A stretch of 14,173 nt of DNA from Croceibacterium_A sp966112795 (GTDB lineage Bacteria; Pseudomonadota; Alphaproteobacteria; Sphingomonadales; Sphingomonadaceae). Shown piece after piece: positions 1-7,269 of the stretch; the first letter of the stretch is position 1; every line of letters starts with the position of its first letter. The notes beneath the pieces were generated by a model. It was not told the origin of the DNA and made no database searches. It saw only the letters and a program-made list of their open reading frames with translations. The translations under genes and the position numbers were made by a program. The DNA is taken from contig CBHWED010000067.1 of NCBI GenBank assembly GCA_966112795.1, positions 1 through 14,173 of the forward strand, in the 5' to 3' direction.

Positions 1-2244
1 GGCATCTTCGGCATCGGCCCGAAGACCGCGAGCAAGCTGATCCAGGACCATGGCTCGCTCACGGCCGCGCTCGACGCAGCGCCCGCCATGAAACCGGGCA
101 AGCTGCGCGAGCGGCTGATCGAGGGCCGCGCGATGGCCGAGCTGAGCCGTGTGCTCGTGCAGCTCAAGGACGACAGCCCGCTGCCGATCCCGCTCGACGA
201 CTTCGCGCTCAAGCCGATCCCCGAGCCGCCGCTGGCGGAATTCCTCACCGCCCACGGCTTCACCAGCCTGCTCAAGCGGCTCGGCGACGGCAGGGGCAGT
301 CCCGACCGGCCGGTCCGGCTGAGCCCGGCGAAGCAGGGCACCGCCGGCGCGCCGGCCAGCGCGACCGGCAACCGCCAGCCGCTGCCCGAATGGCCGGCCG
401 TCGATCGCTCGGCTTACGAGACCGTCCAGTCGCTCGAGCGGCTCGAGCACTGGATCGCGCGCGCCTTCGCCGCGCGCATGGTGGCGATCGACACCGAGAC
501 CAGCGACCTCGACGCGATGCGCGCCGAGCTGACCGGCGTGAGCATGGCGCTCGGGCCCAACGACGCCTGCTACATCCCGCTCGGGCACGGCGGCAGCGAC
601 ATGTTCGCCGAGAAGCCGGTGCAGGTCGACAAGGCCGCCGCGCTCTCGGCGCTCAAGCCGCTGCTCGAAAGCGACGCGGTGCTCAAGGTCGGGCAGAACG
701 CGAAGTATGACATCAACGTGTTCGCCCGGAGCGGCATCGATGTCGCGCCGGTCGACGACACGATGATCGTCAGCTTCGCGCTCGACGCCGGCCGGTCGGA
801 GGAAGGCATCGGCGGCGGGCACGGGATGGACGAGCTGTCGGAGCGCCATCTCGGCCACACCACGCTGACCTACAAGGACATCTGCGGGACCGGGAAGAAG
901 CAGATCCCGTTCGGCGAGGTCCCGCTCGACCGCGCCACCGAATACGCGGCCGAGGACGCCGACGTGACCTGGCGGCTGCACAAGGTGCTCAAGCCGCGGC
1001 TCGCCGAGGAGCACGGCACGCGCGTCTATGAACGCGTCGACCGGCCGCTGATCCCGGTCGTGGCGCAGATGGAGCGCCACGGGATCAAGGTCGATCGTCA
1101 CGCTCTGGCCGGGCTGTCGGAGGAGTTCTCCAAAGAAACCGCGCGCATCGAGCGCGAGATCTACGACTGCTGCGGGGTCGAGTTCACCATCGGTAGCCCG
1201 GCGCAGCTCGGCGACGTGCTGTTCAACAAGATGGGCTACAAGGGCGGCCGCAAGGGCAAGAGCGGCCAATACTCGACCGACCAGGCGATCCTCGAGGGCC
1301 TCGCCAACCAGGGCGCACCGGTCGCCCGGCTGGTGCTCGAATGGCGCCAGCTGACCAAGCTCAGGAGCACTTACACCGAGGCGCTGCAGGCGGCGATCAA
1401 CCCGGCGACCGGCCGTGTGCACACCTGCTATTCGCTGGTCGGCGCACAGACCGGGCGGCTCTCGTCGACCGACCCGAACCTGCAGAACATCCCGATCCGC
1501 ACCGCGATCGGCCGGCGCATCCGCGAGGCGTTCGTTGCCGAGGAAGGCATGACGCTGCTCTCGGCCGACTACTCGCAGATCGAGCTGCGCCTCGCGGCGC
1601 ACATGGCCGACGTGCCGCCGCTCAAGGAGGCCTTCGTCGCCGGCGAGGACATCCACGCGCGCACCGCGCTGGAGATGTTCGGCACGGTCGACCGCGACAC
1701 CCGCGCGCGCGCCAAGACGGTCAACTTCGCGATCCTCTACGGCATCAGCCGCTGGGGCCTCGGCGGCCGGCTCGGCATCGAGGCCGACGAGGCGCAATCG
1801 ATCATCGACCGCTACTTCGAGCGCTTCCCCGGCATCCAGCGCTACATCGTCCACACGCTCGAGAGCGTGCGCGAAAAGGGCTATTCGGAGACGCTGTTCG
1901 GCCGCAAGACCTGGTTCCCGCGGATCAACGCCAAGGTCCCGCACGAGCGCCAGGGCGCCGAGCGCGCGGCGATCAACGCGCCGATCCAGGGCACCAGCGC
2001 CGACATCATCAAGCGGGCGATGGCGCGGATGCCGGCGGCGCTCGCCGATGCGGGCCTCGGCCACGTGAAGATGCTGCTGCAGGTGCACGACGAGCTCGTG
2101 TTCGAGCTGCCGCTCAACGACGTTCCCGAGGCCTCGCCGGTGATAGCGCGGGTCATGTCCGAGGCCGCCGAGCCCGCGGTCCGGCTCGATGTGCCGCTCG
2201 GGATCGAGATCGGCTACGGGGCGAACTGGGACGAGGCGCATTGA
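1..2244 (+). CDS. polA: DNA polymerase I, 3' part (5' end outside the window)
   Basis: DNA polymerase I fills gaps, removes RNA primers and takes part in excision repair. The frame is open from base 1, so the gene starts upstream; 747 residues are visible, against about 930 for the usual full protein. The first visible residues, GIFGIGPKTASKLI, are the helix-hairpin-helix of the 5'-3' exonuclease domain. An Ala/Pro/Gly-rich linker follows. The 3'-5' proofreading domain looks active: DTET at bases 490-501, a GQNAKYD motif near 690-710, and YAAEDAD near 940-963. The polymerase domain shows TGRLSSTDPNLQNIP, motif A (SADYSQIELR, 1561-1590), the O-helix (RAKTVNFAILYG, ending near 1743, with the family's conserved Lys, Phe and Tyr) and motif C (QVHDELV, 2080-2100). 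The protein ends in YGANWDEAH. The stop overlaps the start of the next gene, suggesting co-transcription. Identification is secure. Confidence 0.98.
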   Translation, partial: GIFGIGPKTASKLIQDHGSLTAALDAAPAMKPGKLRERLIEGRAMAELSRVLVQLKDDSPLPIPLDDFALKPIPEPPLAEFLTAHGFTSLLKRLGDGRGSPDRPVRLSPAKQGTAGAPASATGNRQPLPEWPAVDRSAYETVQSLERLEHWIARAFAARMVAIDTETSDLDAMRAELTGVSMALGPNDACYIPLGHGGSDMFAEKPVQVDKAAALSALKPLLESDAVLKVGQNAKYDINVFARSGIDVAPVDDTMIVSFALDAGRSEEGIGGGHGMDELSERHLGHTTLTYKDICGTGKKQIPFGEVPLDRATEYAAEDADVTWRLHKVLKPRLAEEHGTRVYERVDRPLIPVVAQMERHGIKVDRHALAGLSEEFSKETARIEREIYDCCGVEFTIGSPAQLGDVLFNKMGYKGGRKGKSGQYSTDQAILEGLANQGAPVARLVLEWRQLTKLRSTYTEALQAAINPATGRVHTCYSLVGAQTGRLSSTDPNLQNIPIRTAIGRRIREAFVAEEGMTLLSADYSQIELRLAAHMADVPPLKEAFVAGEDIHARTALEMFGTVDRDTRARAKTVNFAILYGISRWGLGGRLGIEADEAQSIIDRYFERFPGIQRYIVHTLESVREKGYSETLFGRKTWFPRINAKVPHERQGAERAAINAPIQGTSADIIKRAMARMPAALADAGLGHVKMLLQVHDELVFELPLNDVPEASPVIARVMSEAAEPAVRLDVPLGIEIGYGANWDEAH

Positions 2245-3308
2245 GCGGGGTCTTCGCGGGCCTCGATCCGCGCCTGCCCGAGTTCGGCCGCGAGCTCGGC
2301 TCGGCGCTGCTGATTGCGGCGATCGGCGTCGCCGTGGCGCTGCTCGTCCACTACCTGCTCTATCGCCTGCTCGACCGCTTGGCGCGGGCCAGCGAGAGCA
2401 AGGTCGACGACGTGGTCGTCGCGGCGCTGCGCAGCCCGACCCGCTACGCGATGATCGCGCTCGGGCTCGCCTTCGAAGCGCGCCTGTCGGTGCTGATCGC
2501 GCAAGTGTGGGACAAGCTCGGCGGGTTCCTGATGCCCGCGCTGGTCGGCTGGATCGCGTTGTCGAGCCTCAACGCCTTCATCAGGGCCAACACGCTCGAG
2601 AGCGAGATCACCACCGACGACCGGACCGCCCGGCGCCGGCGCACGCGGCTGGCGATCTTCGCTCGCATCGCCGGGTTTCTGATCGTCTTCATTACCGTCG
2701 GACTCATGCTCCTCTCGATCCCCGGGGTGCGCGACGTCGGCCTGACGCTGATGGCTTCGGCCGGCCTCGCCGGCCTCGCCGTAGGCGCCGCGGCGCAGCC
2801 CGCGCTCAAGTCGCTGATCGCCGGGCTGCAGATGGCGCTGACCGAGCCGATCAACATCGGCGATCTCGTCGTGGTCGACGGCGAGAGCGGCCGGGTCGAG
2901 GATATCAAGACCACCCACGTCGTGCTGCGCACCTGGGACGAGCGACACGTGGTCGTGCCGACGATCAAGTTCCTCGAGAGCACGTTCCAGAACTGGACCC
3001 GCGAGGGCGGCGAGCTGACCGGCACCGTGCTGCTGCACCTCGATCCGCTGGCCGAGATCGCTCCGCTGCGCGCCGAGTTCGAGCGCCAGGTCGCCGCGCA
3101 TCCGTTGTGGGACCGGCGTTCGGCCTCGCTGCTGGTGACCGAAAGCTCGGCGACTGCGATCGAGGTGCGCCTGGCGATGAGCGCCGCCGACCCCGGCAAC
3201 CTGTTCGCCTTGCGCTGCGCGATCCGCGAAGCGATGCTTGCCTGGATCCGCGAGCACGAGCCGCTCGCCATCGCGCGCCAGCGGACCGAGCCGAGCGAGC
3301 ACGGCTAG
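2241..3308 (+). CDS. Small-conductance mechanosensitive channel (MscS family)
   Basis: An inner-membrane channel expected to open under membrane tension and release solutes during hypo-osmotic shock. I chose the TTG at 2241, which overlaps the polA stop as TTGA and has a GGACGAGG ribosome-binding sequence just upstream (2227-2234); the next in-frame start, a GTG near 2334, would cut into the first membrane helix. The product is 355 residues. Hydrophobic helices lie near residues 21-44, 68-88, 95-115 and 140-160. The pore helix (about 165-200) is Gly/Ala-rich, with AGLAGLAVGAAAQ and then the LTEPINIGD junction, as in MscS. The cytoplasmic beta domain follows (VVVDGESGRVEDI, VVVPTIKFLESTFQNW). 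It is longer than E. coli MscS (286 residues) because of extra N-terminal helices. Overlap with polA suggests translational coupling. The family is clear; the exact subfamily is not. Confidence 0.93.
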   Translation: MSGVFAGLDPRLPEFGRELGSALLIAAIGVAVALLVHYLLYRLLDRLARASESKVDDVVVAALRSPTRYAMIALGLAFEARLSVLIAQVWDKLGGFLMPALVGWIALSSLNAFIRANTLESEITTDDRTARRRRTRLAIFARIAGFLIVFITVGLMLLSIPGVRDVGLTLMASAGLAGLAVGAAAQPALKSLIAGLQMALTEPINIGDLVVVDGESGRVEDIKTTHVVLRTWDERHVVVPTIKFLESTFQNWTREGGELTGTVLLHLDPLAEIAPLRAEFERQVAAHPLWDRRSASLLVTESSATAIEVRLAMSAADPGNLFALRCAIREAMLAWIREHEPLAIARQRTEPSEHG

Positions 3309-3393
3309 GTCGAATCTCGGCGTACGCGTCTGCTCGGAACGGCCCTCCCCGCTCGGGATTGTCTCTAGAGAGGATCTGCTGGGGAGACCTGAC

Positions 3394-3852
3394 GTGAGGA
3401 AGACGATCGCCTTTGCCGCAATGCTTGCGCTCGCGGCCTGCAACAATGCCGACAGCGACACCGACGCGGGTGCCACTGCAACTGCACCGGCAACCGCCGC
3501 CGGAGTGACCGACAACTCGGACGTGCTCGAAGGCGACAAGCCGGGCTTCGAAGCGGTCGCCCCCGGCACCTATCAGGTCACGCGCGCTGGCGGGGAGGTC
3601 GACTATATCGAGATTCATCCGGGCATGACCTTCTCGCGTGTCGCCGCCGACGGTACGGCGACGGGCGGATCGATCTTCATGAAGGGCGGCAAGACCTGCT
3701 TCCTCGTCGAGGGTGAAACGCAGGAGAATTGCTTCACCGACGGTCCGCGGCAGCCCGACGGCACGATGCAGACGACGTCCGCCAATGGCAACGTCTCGCA
3801 GGTTCGCCCGGTCGAAGGTCGCCTCGAGGACCACGCCAAAATGAAGAGCTGA
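3394..3852 (+). CDS. Small predicted lipoprotein, function unknown
   Basis: A 152-residue predicted lipoprotein that I do not recognise. The GTG at 3394 is preceded at good spacing by GGGGAGA (3381-3387) and gives a short lipoprotein signal: MRK, a hydrophobic stretch, then the lipobox LAAC with the lipidated Cys at residue 16. Asn rather than Asp follows the Cys, so retention in the inner membrane is not signalled and an outer-membrane location is plausible. Residues 17-40 form a Thr/Ala/Asp-rich flexible linker. The rest is a small polar, probably beta-rich domain containing GTYQVTRAGGEVDYIEI, with two further Cys (KTCFLVEG and QENCF) 13 residues apart that could form a disulfide in the periplasm. 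It lies 85 bases after the MscS gene; a short palindrome, TCTCTAGAGA (3362-3371), sits in the gap. A longer in-frame start at 3238 would overlap the MscS gene and bury the signal peptide, so I rejected it. Confidence 0.8.
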   Translation: MRKTIAFAAMLALAACNNADSDTDAGATATAPATAAGVTDNSDVLEGDKPGFEAVAPGTYQVTRAGGEVDYIEIHPGMTFSRVAADGTATGGSIFMKGGKTCFLVEGETQENCFTDGPRQPDGTMQTTSANGNVSQVRPVEGRLEDHAKMKS

Positions 3853-3935
3853 CAGCACGCGCACGCGTGTTGCGGAGTGTGCTGCTCGTCGAGCGGATGA
3901 CGACAATGCGCCGCCGATCCGTTAGGTGACAGCCG

Positions 3936-4535
3936 GTGGCTCCTGTCAAAATCGATCCCGGCAAAGTCCATGAGTTCGAGGATGCCGACGCCTTCCACGC
4001 GTGGCTCGCCAGGCATCACGACGTGGCCGACGAGGTCTGGATCAAGATCCACAAGGTCGCATCCGGACTGCCATCGATCACGCCCCTGGAGGCCATCGAT
4101 GTCGCGCTCTGCTGGGGCTGGATCGATGCCGTCCGCAAGGGCTTCGACGAGAAGAGCTACCTCCAGCGCTACACGCCGCGTCGAAAGACGAGCCTGTGGA
4201 GCAAGATCAACGTCGACAACGTCGAACGGCTGACGCGCGAAGGCCGGATGACCGAGCACGGCTTGCGGCAGGTCGAGGCGGCCAAGGCCGACGGCCGCTG
4301 GGATCGCGCCTACGCCGGCAGCAAGGACCTGGCGATACCGGAGGATCTGCTGGCCGCGATCGAGGCGGAGCCGAAGGCCAAGGCGATGCTGGCAAACCTG
4401 AGCGCGCAGAACCGCTTCGCGCTCGCGTTCCGGGTGCACAACCTGAAAACCGAAGCCGGCCGCAAGCGCAAGATCGAAGCGTTCGTGGAGATGCTCAAGC
4501 GCGGCGACACGATCTATCCGCAACGCGGAAAGTGA
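3936..4535 (+). CDS. YdeI/OmpD-associated family protein
   Basis: A 199-residue soluble protein. The run ALCWGWIDAVRKGFD followed by YLQRYTPRR and SLWSKIN is the hallmark of the YdeI/OmpD-associated (bacteriocin-protection) family, at about residues 57-95. The C-terminal half (from about residue 135) is rich in Lys, Glu and Ala; its LAIPEDLLAAIEAEPKAKA stretch and the final RKRKIEAFVEMLKRG helix match the OmdA-type C-terminal domain. The biochemical role of the family is poorly known; links to bacteriocin or antimicrobial-peptide tolerance come from the family name and are not shown by this sequence. The GTG at 3936 is chosen because AGGTGA lies just upstream (3924-3929). The gene stands 83 bases after the lipoprotein gene and ends convergently to the Cdc48 gene. 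It is the last plus-strand gene before the palindrome at 4553. Confidence 0.88.
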   Translation: MAPVKIDPGKVHEFEDADAFHAWLARHHDVADEVWIKIHKVASGLPSITPLEAIDVALCWGWIDAVRKGFDEKSYLQRYTPRRKTSLWSKINVDNVERLTREGRMTEHGLRQVEAAKADGRWDRAYAGSKDLAIPEDLLAAIEAEPKAKAMLANLSAQNRFALAFRVHNLKTEAGRKRKIEAFVEMLKRGDTIYPQRGK

Positions 4536-4552
4536 GGGGCTCGGAGGACTGG

Positions 4553-4629
4553 TTCCCCTCTCCGCCCGCTACGCCGCCACCTTCCGTGTAAACGGGGGAG
4601 GTGCCGGGCGCAGCGAGGCGGAGGGGGTC
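4553..4629. repeat. Imperfect intergenic palindrome, REP-like, possible bidirectional terminator
   Basis: The left arm (about 4553-4588) and right arm (about 4591-4629) are reverse complements with a few mismatches and single-base bulges: CCCCTCTCCGCCCGCTACGC on the left matches the complement of GCGCAGCGAGGCGGAGGGGG on the right, and the arms meet at a GTGTAAAC turn. It fills the gap between two convergent genes and ends 4 bases from the Cdc48 stop. I recall similar palindromes (a CCTCC..GTAAAC..GGGGAGG core flanked by CCGCC/GGCGG arms) as common intergenic repeats in sphingomonads. Only one copy is in this window, so repetition in the genome is inferred. There is no T tract, so a role in termination or mRNA 3'-end protection is possible but unproven. 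Confidence 0.6.
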
Positions 4630-4633
4630 CGAT

Positions 4634-6952
4634 CTACCCGTGGTCCGGCGTGTGCTTTCGTTCGCGGGTCGACTCGAGCATGCCTTCGTGGATGAAGCCG
4701 ATCGGGCGCACTTCCATCGCGCGCTTCTTCAGCTCGCCCTTCATCTTCAGGTACTCGGCTTCCATCGCCTCAGTGACCGTCGCCCGGCTGTCGGCAAGCG
4801 CGGCGTCGAAGTCGGCCGCGGTGACCGTCTTGGCATCCTCGCCGCGCTGGCGGATCGCGATCAGGCCCGCGCGGCGTACCACGTCGCCGAGATCGGCGCC
4901 GGTGAAGCGCTCGGTCTGGGTCGCAAGCCTGGCGAGATCGACGTCGTCGGCCAGCGGCATGTTGCGGGTGTGGATCTTGAGGATGTGCAGCCGCCCGCCG
5001 AGGTCGGGCGCACCGACATAGACCAGCTCGTCGAACCGGCCCGGCCGCAGCAGCGCCGGATCGACCAGGCCCGGACGGTTGGTCGCGCCGATCACCACGA
5101 TCGAGTTGAGCTCTTCCATCCCGTCCATCTCGGCGAGGATCGTGTTGACCACGCGCGCGGTGACTTGCGGCTCGTTGGCCTCGCTGCCGCGTGCCGGCAC
5201 CAGGCTGTCGATCTCGTCGATGAAGATCACGCACGGCGCCACCTGGCGCGCACGCGCGAACATGCGGCTGATCTGCTGCTCGCTCTCACCGTACCACTTC
5301 GACAGGAGGTCCGAGCTCTTCATCGAGATGAAGTTCGCCTCGGCCTCCTTGGCCACGGCCTTCGCGAGCAGCGTCTTGCCGGTGCCCGGCGGGCCGTAGA
5401 GCAGGAAGCCCTTGGCCGGCCGGATGCCGAGCCGCTCGAACGCATGCGGGTTCTTGAGCGGCAGCTCGACGCCTTCCTTGAGCTTCTCGGCGGCCTCGTC
5501 GAGCCCGCCGATATCGGCCCAGCCGACGGTCGGCGCCTGGACCATGACCTCGCGCATCGCGCTCGGCTGGACGCGCTTCACGGCGGCGCGGAAGTCGTCC
5601 TTCTCGACCTGCAGGTTCTCGAGCACCTCGGTCGGAATCGTCCGCGCGTCGAGGTCGAGCTTGGGCATGATCCGCCGGACCGCTTCGATCGCGGCCTCGC
5701 GCGCGAGCGCGGCGAGGTCGGCACCGACGAAGCCGTGGGTCGAGCGGGCGAGCTCGCCGAGGTCGACGCCCTCGCCGAGCGGCATGCCGCGGGTGTGGAT
5801 GCCGAGGATCTCGCGCCGGCCCTGCTCGTCGGGCACGCCGATGACGATCTCGCGGTCGAACCGGCCGGGCCGGCGCAGCGCCTCGTCGATCGCGTCGGGC
5901 CGGTTGGTCGCGGCGATGACCACGAGGTTGGTGCGGCCCTGCAGCCCGTCCATCAGCGTGAGCAGCTGGGCCACGAGACGCTTCTCGGCCTCGCCCTGAA
6001 CGTTCTGCCGCTTGGGCGCGATCGAATCGATCTCGTCTATGAACACGATCGCGGGCTGCGAGCGTTCGGCTTCCTCGAACACCTCGCGCAGCCGCCGTTC
6101 GCTCTCGCCATAGGCCGAGCCCATGATCTCCGGGCCGTTGATGGTGAAGAACGCCGCGTCGCTCTCGTTGGCGACTGCTTGCGCCAGGCGGGTCTTGCCG
6201 GTGCCCGGCGGGCCGTGCAGCAGCACGCCCTTGGGCGGGTCGACCCCGAGGCGGGTGAACAGCTCGGGGTAGCGCAGCGGCAGCTCGACCATCTCGCGCA
6301 GCGCTTTGATGGTCTCGTCCATCCCGCCGACGTCGTCGTAGTTGATGATCGCGCGGCCGTCGCGCGGCTCCTCGAACTCGGCGCGCAGCTCGACCTCGGT
6401 GTCCTCGTCGATGTGGACGATGCCCTTGTTGGGCGTGGTCGCGACGACCTGCAGGCGGATCTCGGTCAGCGCGTAAGCCGGCGCATTGAACATCCGCCGC
6501 ACGTCGGGGGGGACGTTGCGCACCGGCTGCTGGCCGTGCGTGGCGACGAGGTCGCCTGCGGTCAGCGGCCGGCGGAAGAACACCCGCTTGAGCGCCTCGG
6601 CCGGGCCCTGCAGCCGCATCTCGCGCTGCGCCGGAGCGAACACCACGCGCGTCGCCGGACGCGATTCGGCGCGGCGGATCGTGACGTGCTCGCCCGACGA
6701 GGTGTCGGCATTGGCGCGCAGCAGGCCGTCGAGCCGGACCACCTCGAGCGATTCGTCCTCGTCGTAGGCCGGCAGCGCCACGGCCGCGGTGATTCGCTTG
6801 CCTTCGACCTCGATCGGGTCGCCTTCGGTGATGCCGAGCGCCTGGAACGCGCTGCGCGGCATGCGCGCGACGCCGCGGCCGCTTTCTTCCTGCCGGGCCG
6901 CTGCCACCTGCAGCCTGACCGTGCCTTTATCGAGTACCGCCGCGTCCGCCAT
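4634..6952 (-). CDS. Cdc48/VCP-type double AAA+ ATPase
   Basis: A cytosolic AAA+ unfoldase of the Cdc48/p97/VAT family, 772 residues, with the full N-D1-D2 layout. Residues 1-200 form the N domain (double-psi barrel type; RMPRSAFQALGITEGDPIEV resembles archaeal VAT). D1 has Walker A GPPGTGKT at 247-254, Walker B IVFIDEID at 302-309, sensor ATNRP at 348-352 and arginine fingers R361/R364. D2 has Walker A at 520-527, Walker B VIFIDEID at 575-582 and fingers R636/R639. The D2 pore loop is W553-Y554; the D1 loop is S279-A280-Y281. The C-terminus (TPDHG) lacks the HbYX tail that docks on 20S proteasomes. The ATG at 6952 has GAGAGGG only 2 bases upstream, a tight spacing, but the next Met (residue 31) would remove the first barrel strands. 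It is monocistronic between convergent and divergent neighbours. Substrates are unknown. The family is certain; the cellular role is not. Confidence 0.96.
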   Translation of the reverse strand: MADAAVLDKGTVRLQVAAARQEESGRGVARMPRSAFQALGITEGDPIEVEGKRITAAVALPAYDEDESLEVVRLDGLLRANADTSSGEHVTIRRAESRPATRVVFAPAQREMRLQGPAEALKRVFFRRPLTAGDLVATHGQQPVRNVPPDVRRMFNAPAYALTEIRLQVVATTPNKGIVHIDEDTEVELRAEFEEPRDGRAIINYDDVGGMDETIKALREMVELPLRYPELFTRLGVDPPKGVLLHGPPGTGKTRLAQAVANESDAAFFTINGPEIMGSAYGESERRLREVFEEAERSQPAIVFIDEIDSIAPKRQNVQGEAEKRLVAQLLTLMDGLQGRTNLVVIAATNRPDAIDEALRRPGRFDREIVIGVPDEQGRREILGIHTRGMPLGEGVDLGELARSTHGFVGADLAALAREAAIEAVRRIMPKLDLDARTIPTEVLENLQVEKDDFRAAVKRVQPSAMREVMVQAPTVGWADIGGLDEAAEKLKEGVELPLKNPHAFERLGIRPAKGFLLYGPPGTGKTLLAKAVAKEAEANFISMKSSDLLSKWYGESEQQISRMFARARQVAPCVIFIDEIDSLVPARGSEANEPQVTARVVNTILAEMDGMEELNSIVVIGATNRPGLVDPALLRPGRFDELVYVGAPDLGGRLHILKIHTRNMPLADDVDLARLATQTERFTGADLGDVVRRAGLIAIRQRGEDAKTVTAADFDAALADSRATVTEAMEAEYLKMKGELKKRAMEVRPIGFIHEGMLESTRERKHTPDHG

Positions 6953-7071
6953 CGCCCTCTCGCTTTCGTGAATCGTGTTGGCGGAGAGCTAGGATCGCCC
7001 TCCCCCGATTGCAAACCGGCGGGAGCCACGAAGGTGCCGCGATTGTCGCGAAAGCGCCGCGGATCGCGGAC

Positions 7072-7104
7072 AAAAAAAGGCCCGGACGTTGCCGGCCGGG
7101 CCTT
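7072..7104 (-). terminator. Intrinsic terminator, minus strand
   Basis: Read on the minus strand, the sequence forms a 9-base-pair stem (AAGGCCCGG against CCGGGCCTT, 7077-7085 with 7096-7104, ten-base loop) followed by seven T residues (7072-7078). This is the strongest intrinsic terminator in the window. On the plus strand no T tract follows directly, so it works in one direction. It lies upstream of the Cdc48-type gene, so it stops a transcript that starts to its right (7105 or beyond) and insulates that gene. No recognised gene lies there. Confidence 0.85.
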
Positions 7105-7180
7105 GGAAGTTTTGGGAGAGGATGCCTGAAAGGCCCGTTCCTTATGCGGAGAGGCCGTTCATCTCGCAAGTGCGAAAAGC

Positions 7181-7212
7181 GCAACTCTGATTGCATTTCT
7201 TGCAACTCCGAT
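7181..7212. promoter_or_regulatory. Operator-like repeats upstream of the scoA operon
   Basis: A perfect inverted repeat TTGCA-N5-TGCAA occupies 7191-7205. Two near-identical direct repeats overlap it, GCAACTCTGAT at 7181-7191 and GCAACTCCGAT at 7202-7212, 21 bases apart (two helical turns). A second inverted repeat, TCGCA-AG-TGCGA, lies just to the left at 7164-7175. These symmetric elements in an A+T-richer stretch, about 40-60 bases upstream of the scoA -35 candidate, look like regulator binding sites. The TTGCAA core recalls sites of the RamB/PccR-type short-chain fatty acyl regulators, which would suit a CoA-transferase operon, but the match is partial and the assignment is inference. 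Confidence 0.35.
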
Positions 7213-7241
7213 ATCCATCCGTTGAAAAGTAGCGGTTTTCT

Positions 7242-7269
7242 TTGGCCGCGTTAGCGTTATGGCTATCAT
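7242..7269 (+). promoter_or_regulatory. Promoter candidate for scoA-DUF5076-scoB
   Basis: TTGGCC (7242-7247) and TATCAT (7264-7269), 16 bases apart, give a reasonable housekeeping-type -35/-10 pair; alphaproteobacterial -35 boxes often end in CC. Transcription would start near 7276, leaving a leader of about 88 bases. In that leader GGCAC (7343-7347) can pair with GTGCC (7358-7362), which puts the GGAGG ribosome-binding sequence (7354-7358) in and next to the loop and might modulate scoA translation. Based only on inspection. Confidence 0.45.

Noticed and set aside
2214..3569. Minus-strand ORF of 451 codons opposite the MscS-type gene
   Set aside because: The plus strand carries clear MscS pore and beta-domain motifs; the antisense product is a Glu/Arg/Gln-rich low-complexity sequence.
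3853..3884. CAGCAC/GTGCTG pairing after the lipoprotein gene as a terminator
   Set aside because: Only six pairs around a 20-base loop and no T tract; not better than chance in GC-rich sequence.
3615..4523. Minus-strand ORF of 302 codons opposite the lipoprotein and YdeI-family genes
   Set aside because: The plus-strand genes have good ribosome-binding sites and recognisable motifs (lipobox; the CWGWIDAVRKGF signature); the antisense product has none.
4601..7129. Plus-strand ORF of 842 codons lying opposite the Cdc48-type gene
   Set aside because: It mirrors the minus-strand AAA+ gene, has Arg/Asp/His/Leu-rich repetitive composition with no recognisable domain, and arises from the strong codon bias of a high-GC gene.
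7124..7192. Plus-strand ORF of 22 codons starting at the ATG right after GGGAGAGG
   Set aside because: The purine-rich sequence abuts the ATG with no usable spacing, the product is tiny and unrecognised, and it runs antisense to the better supported minus-strand transcript.
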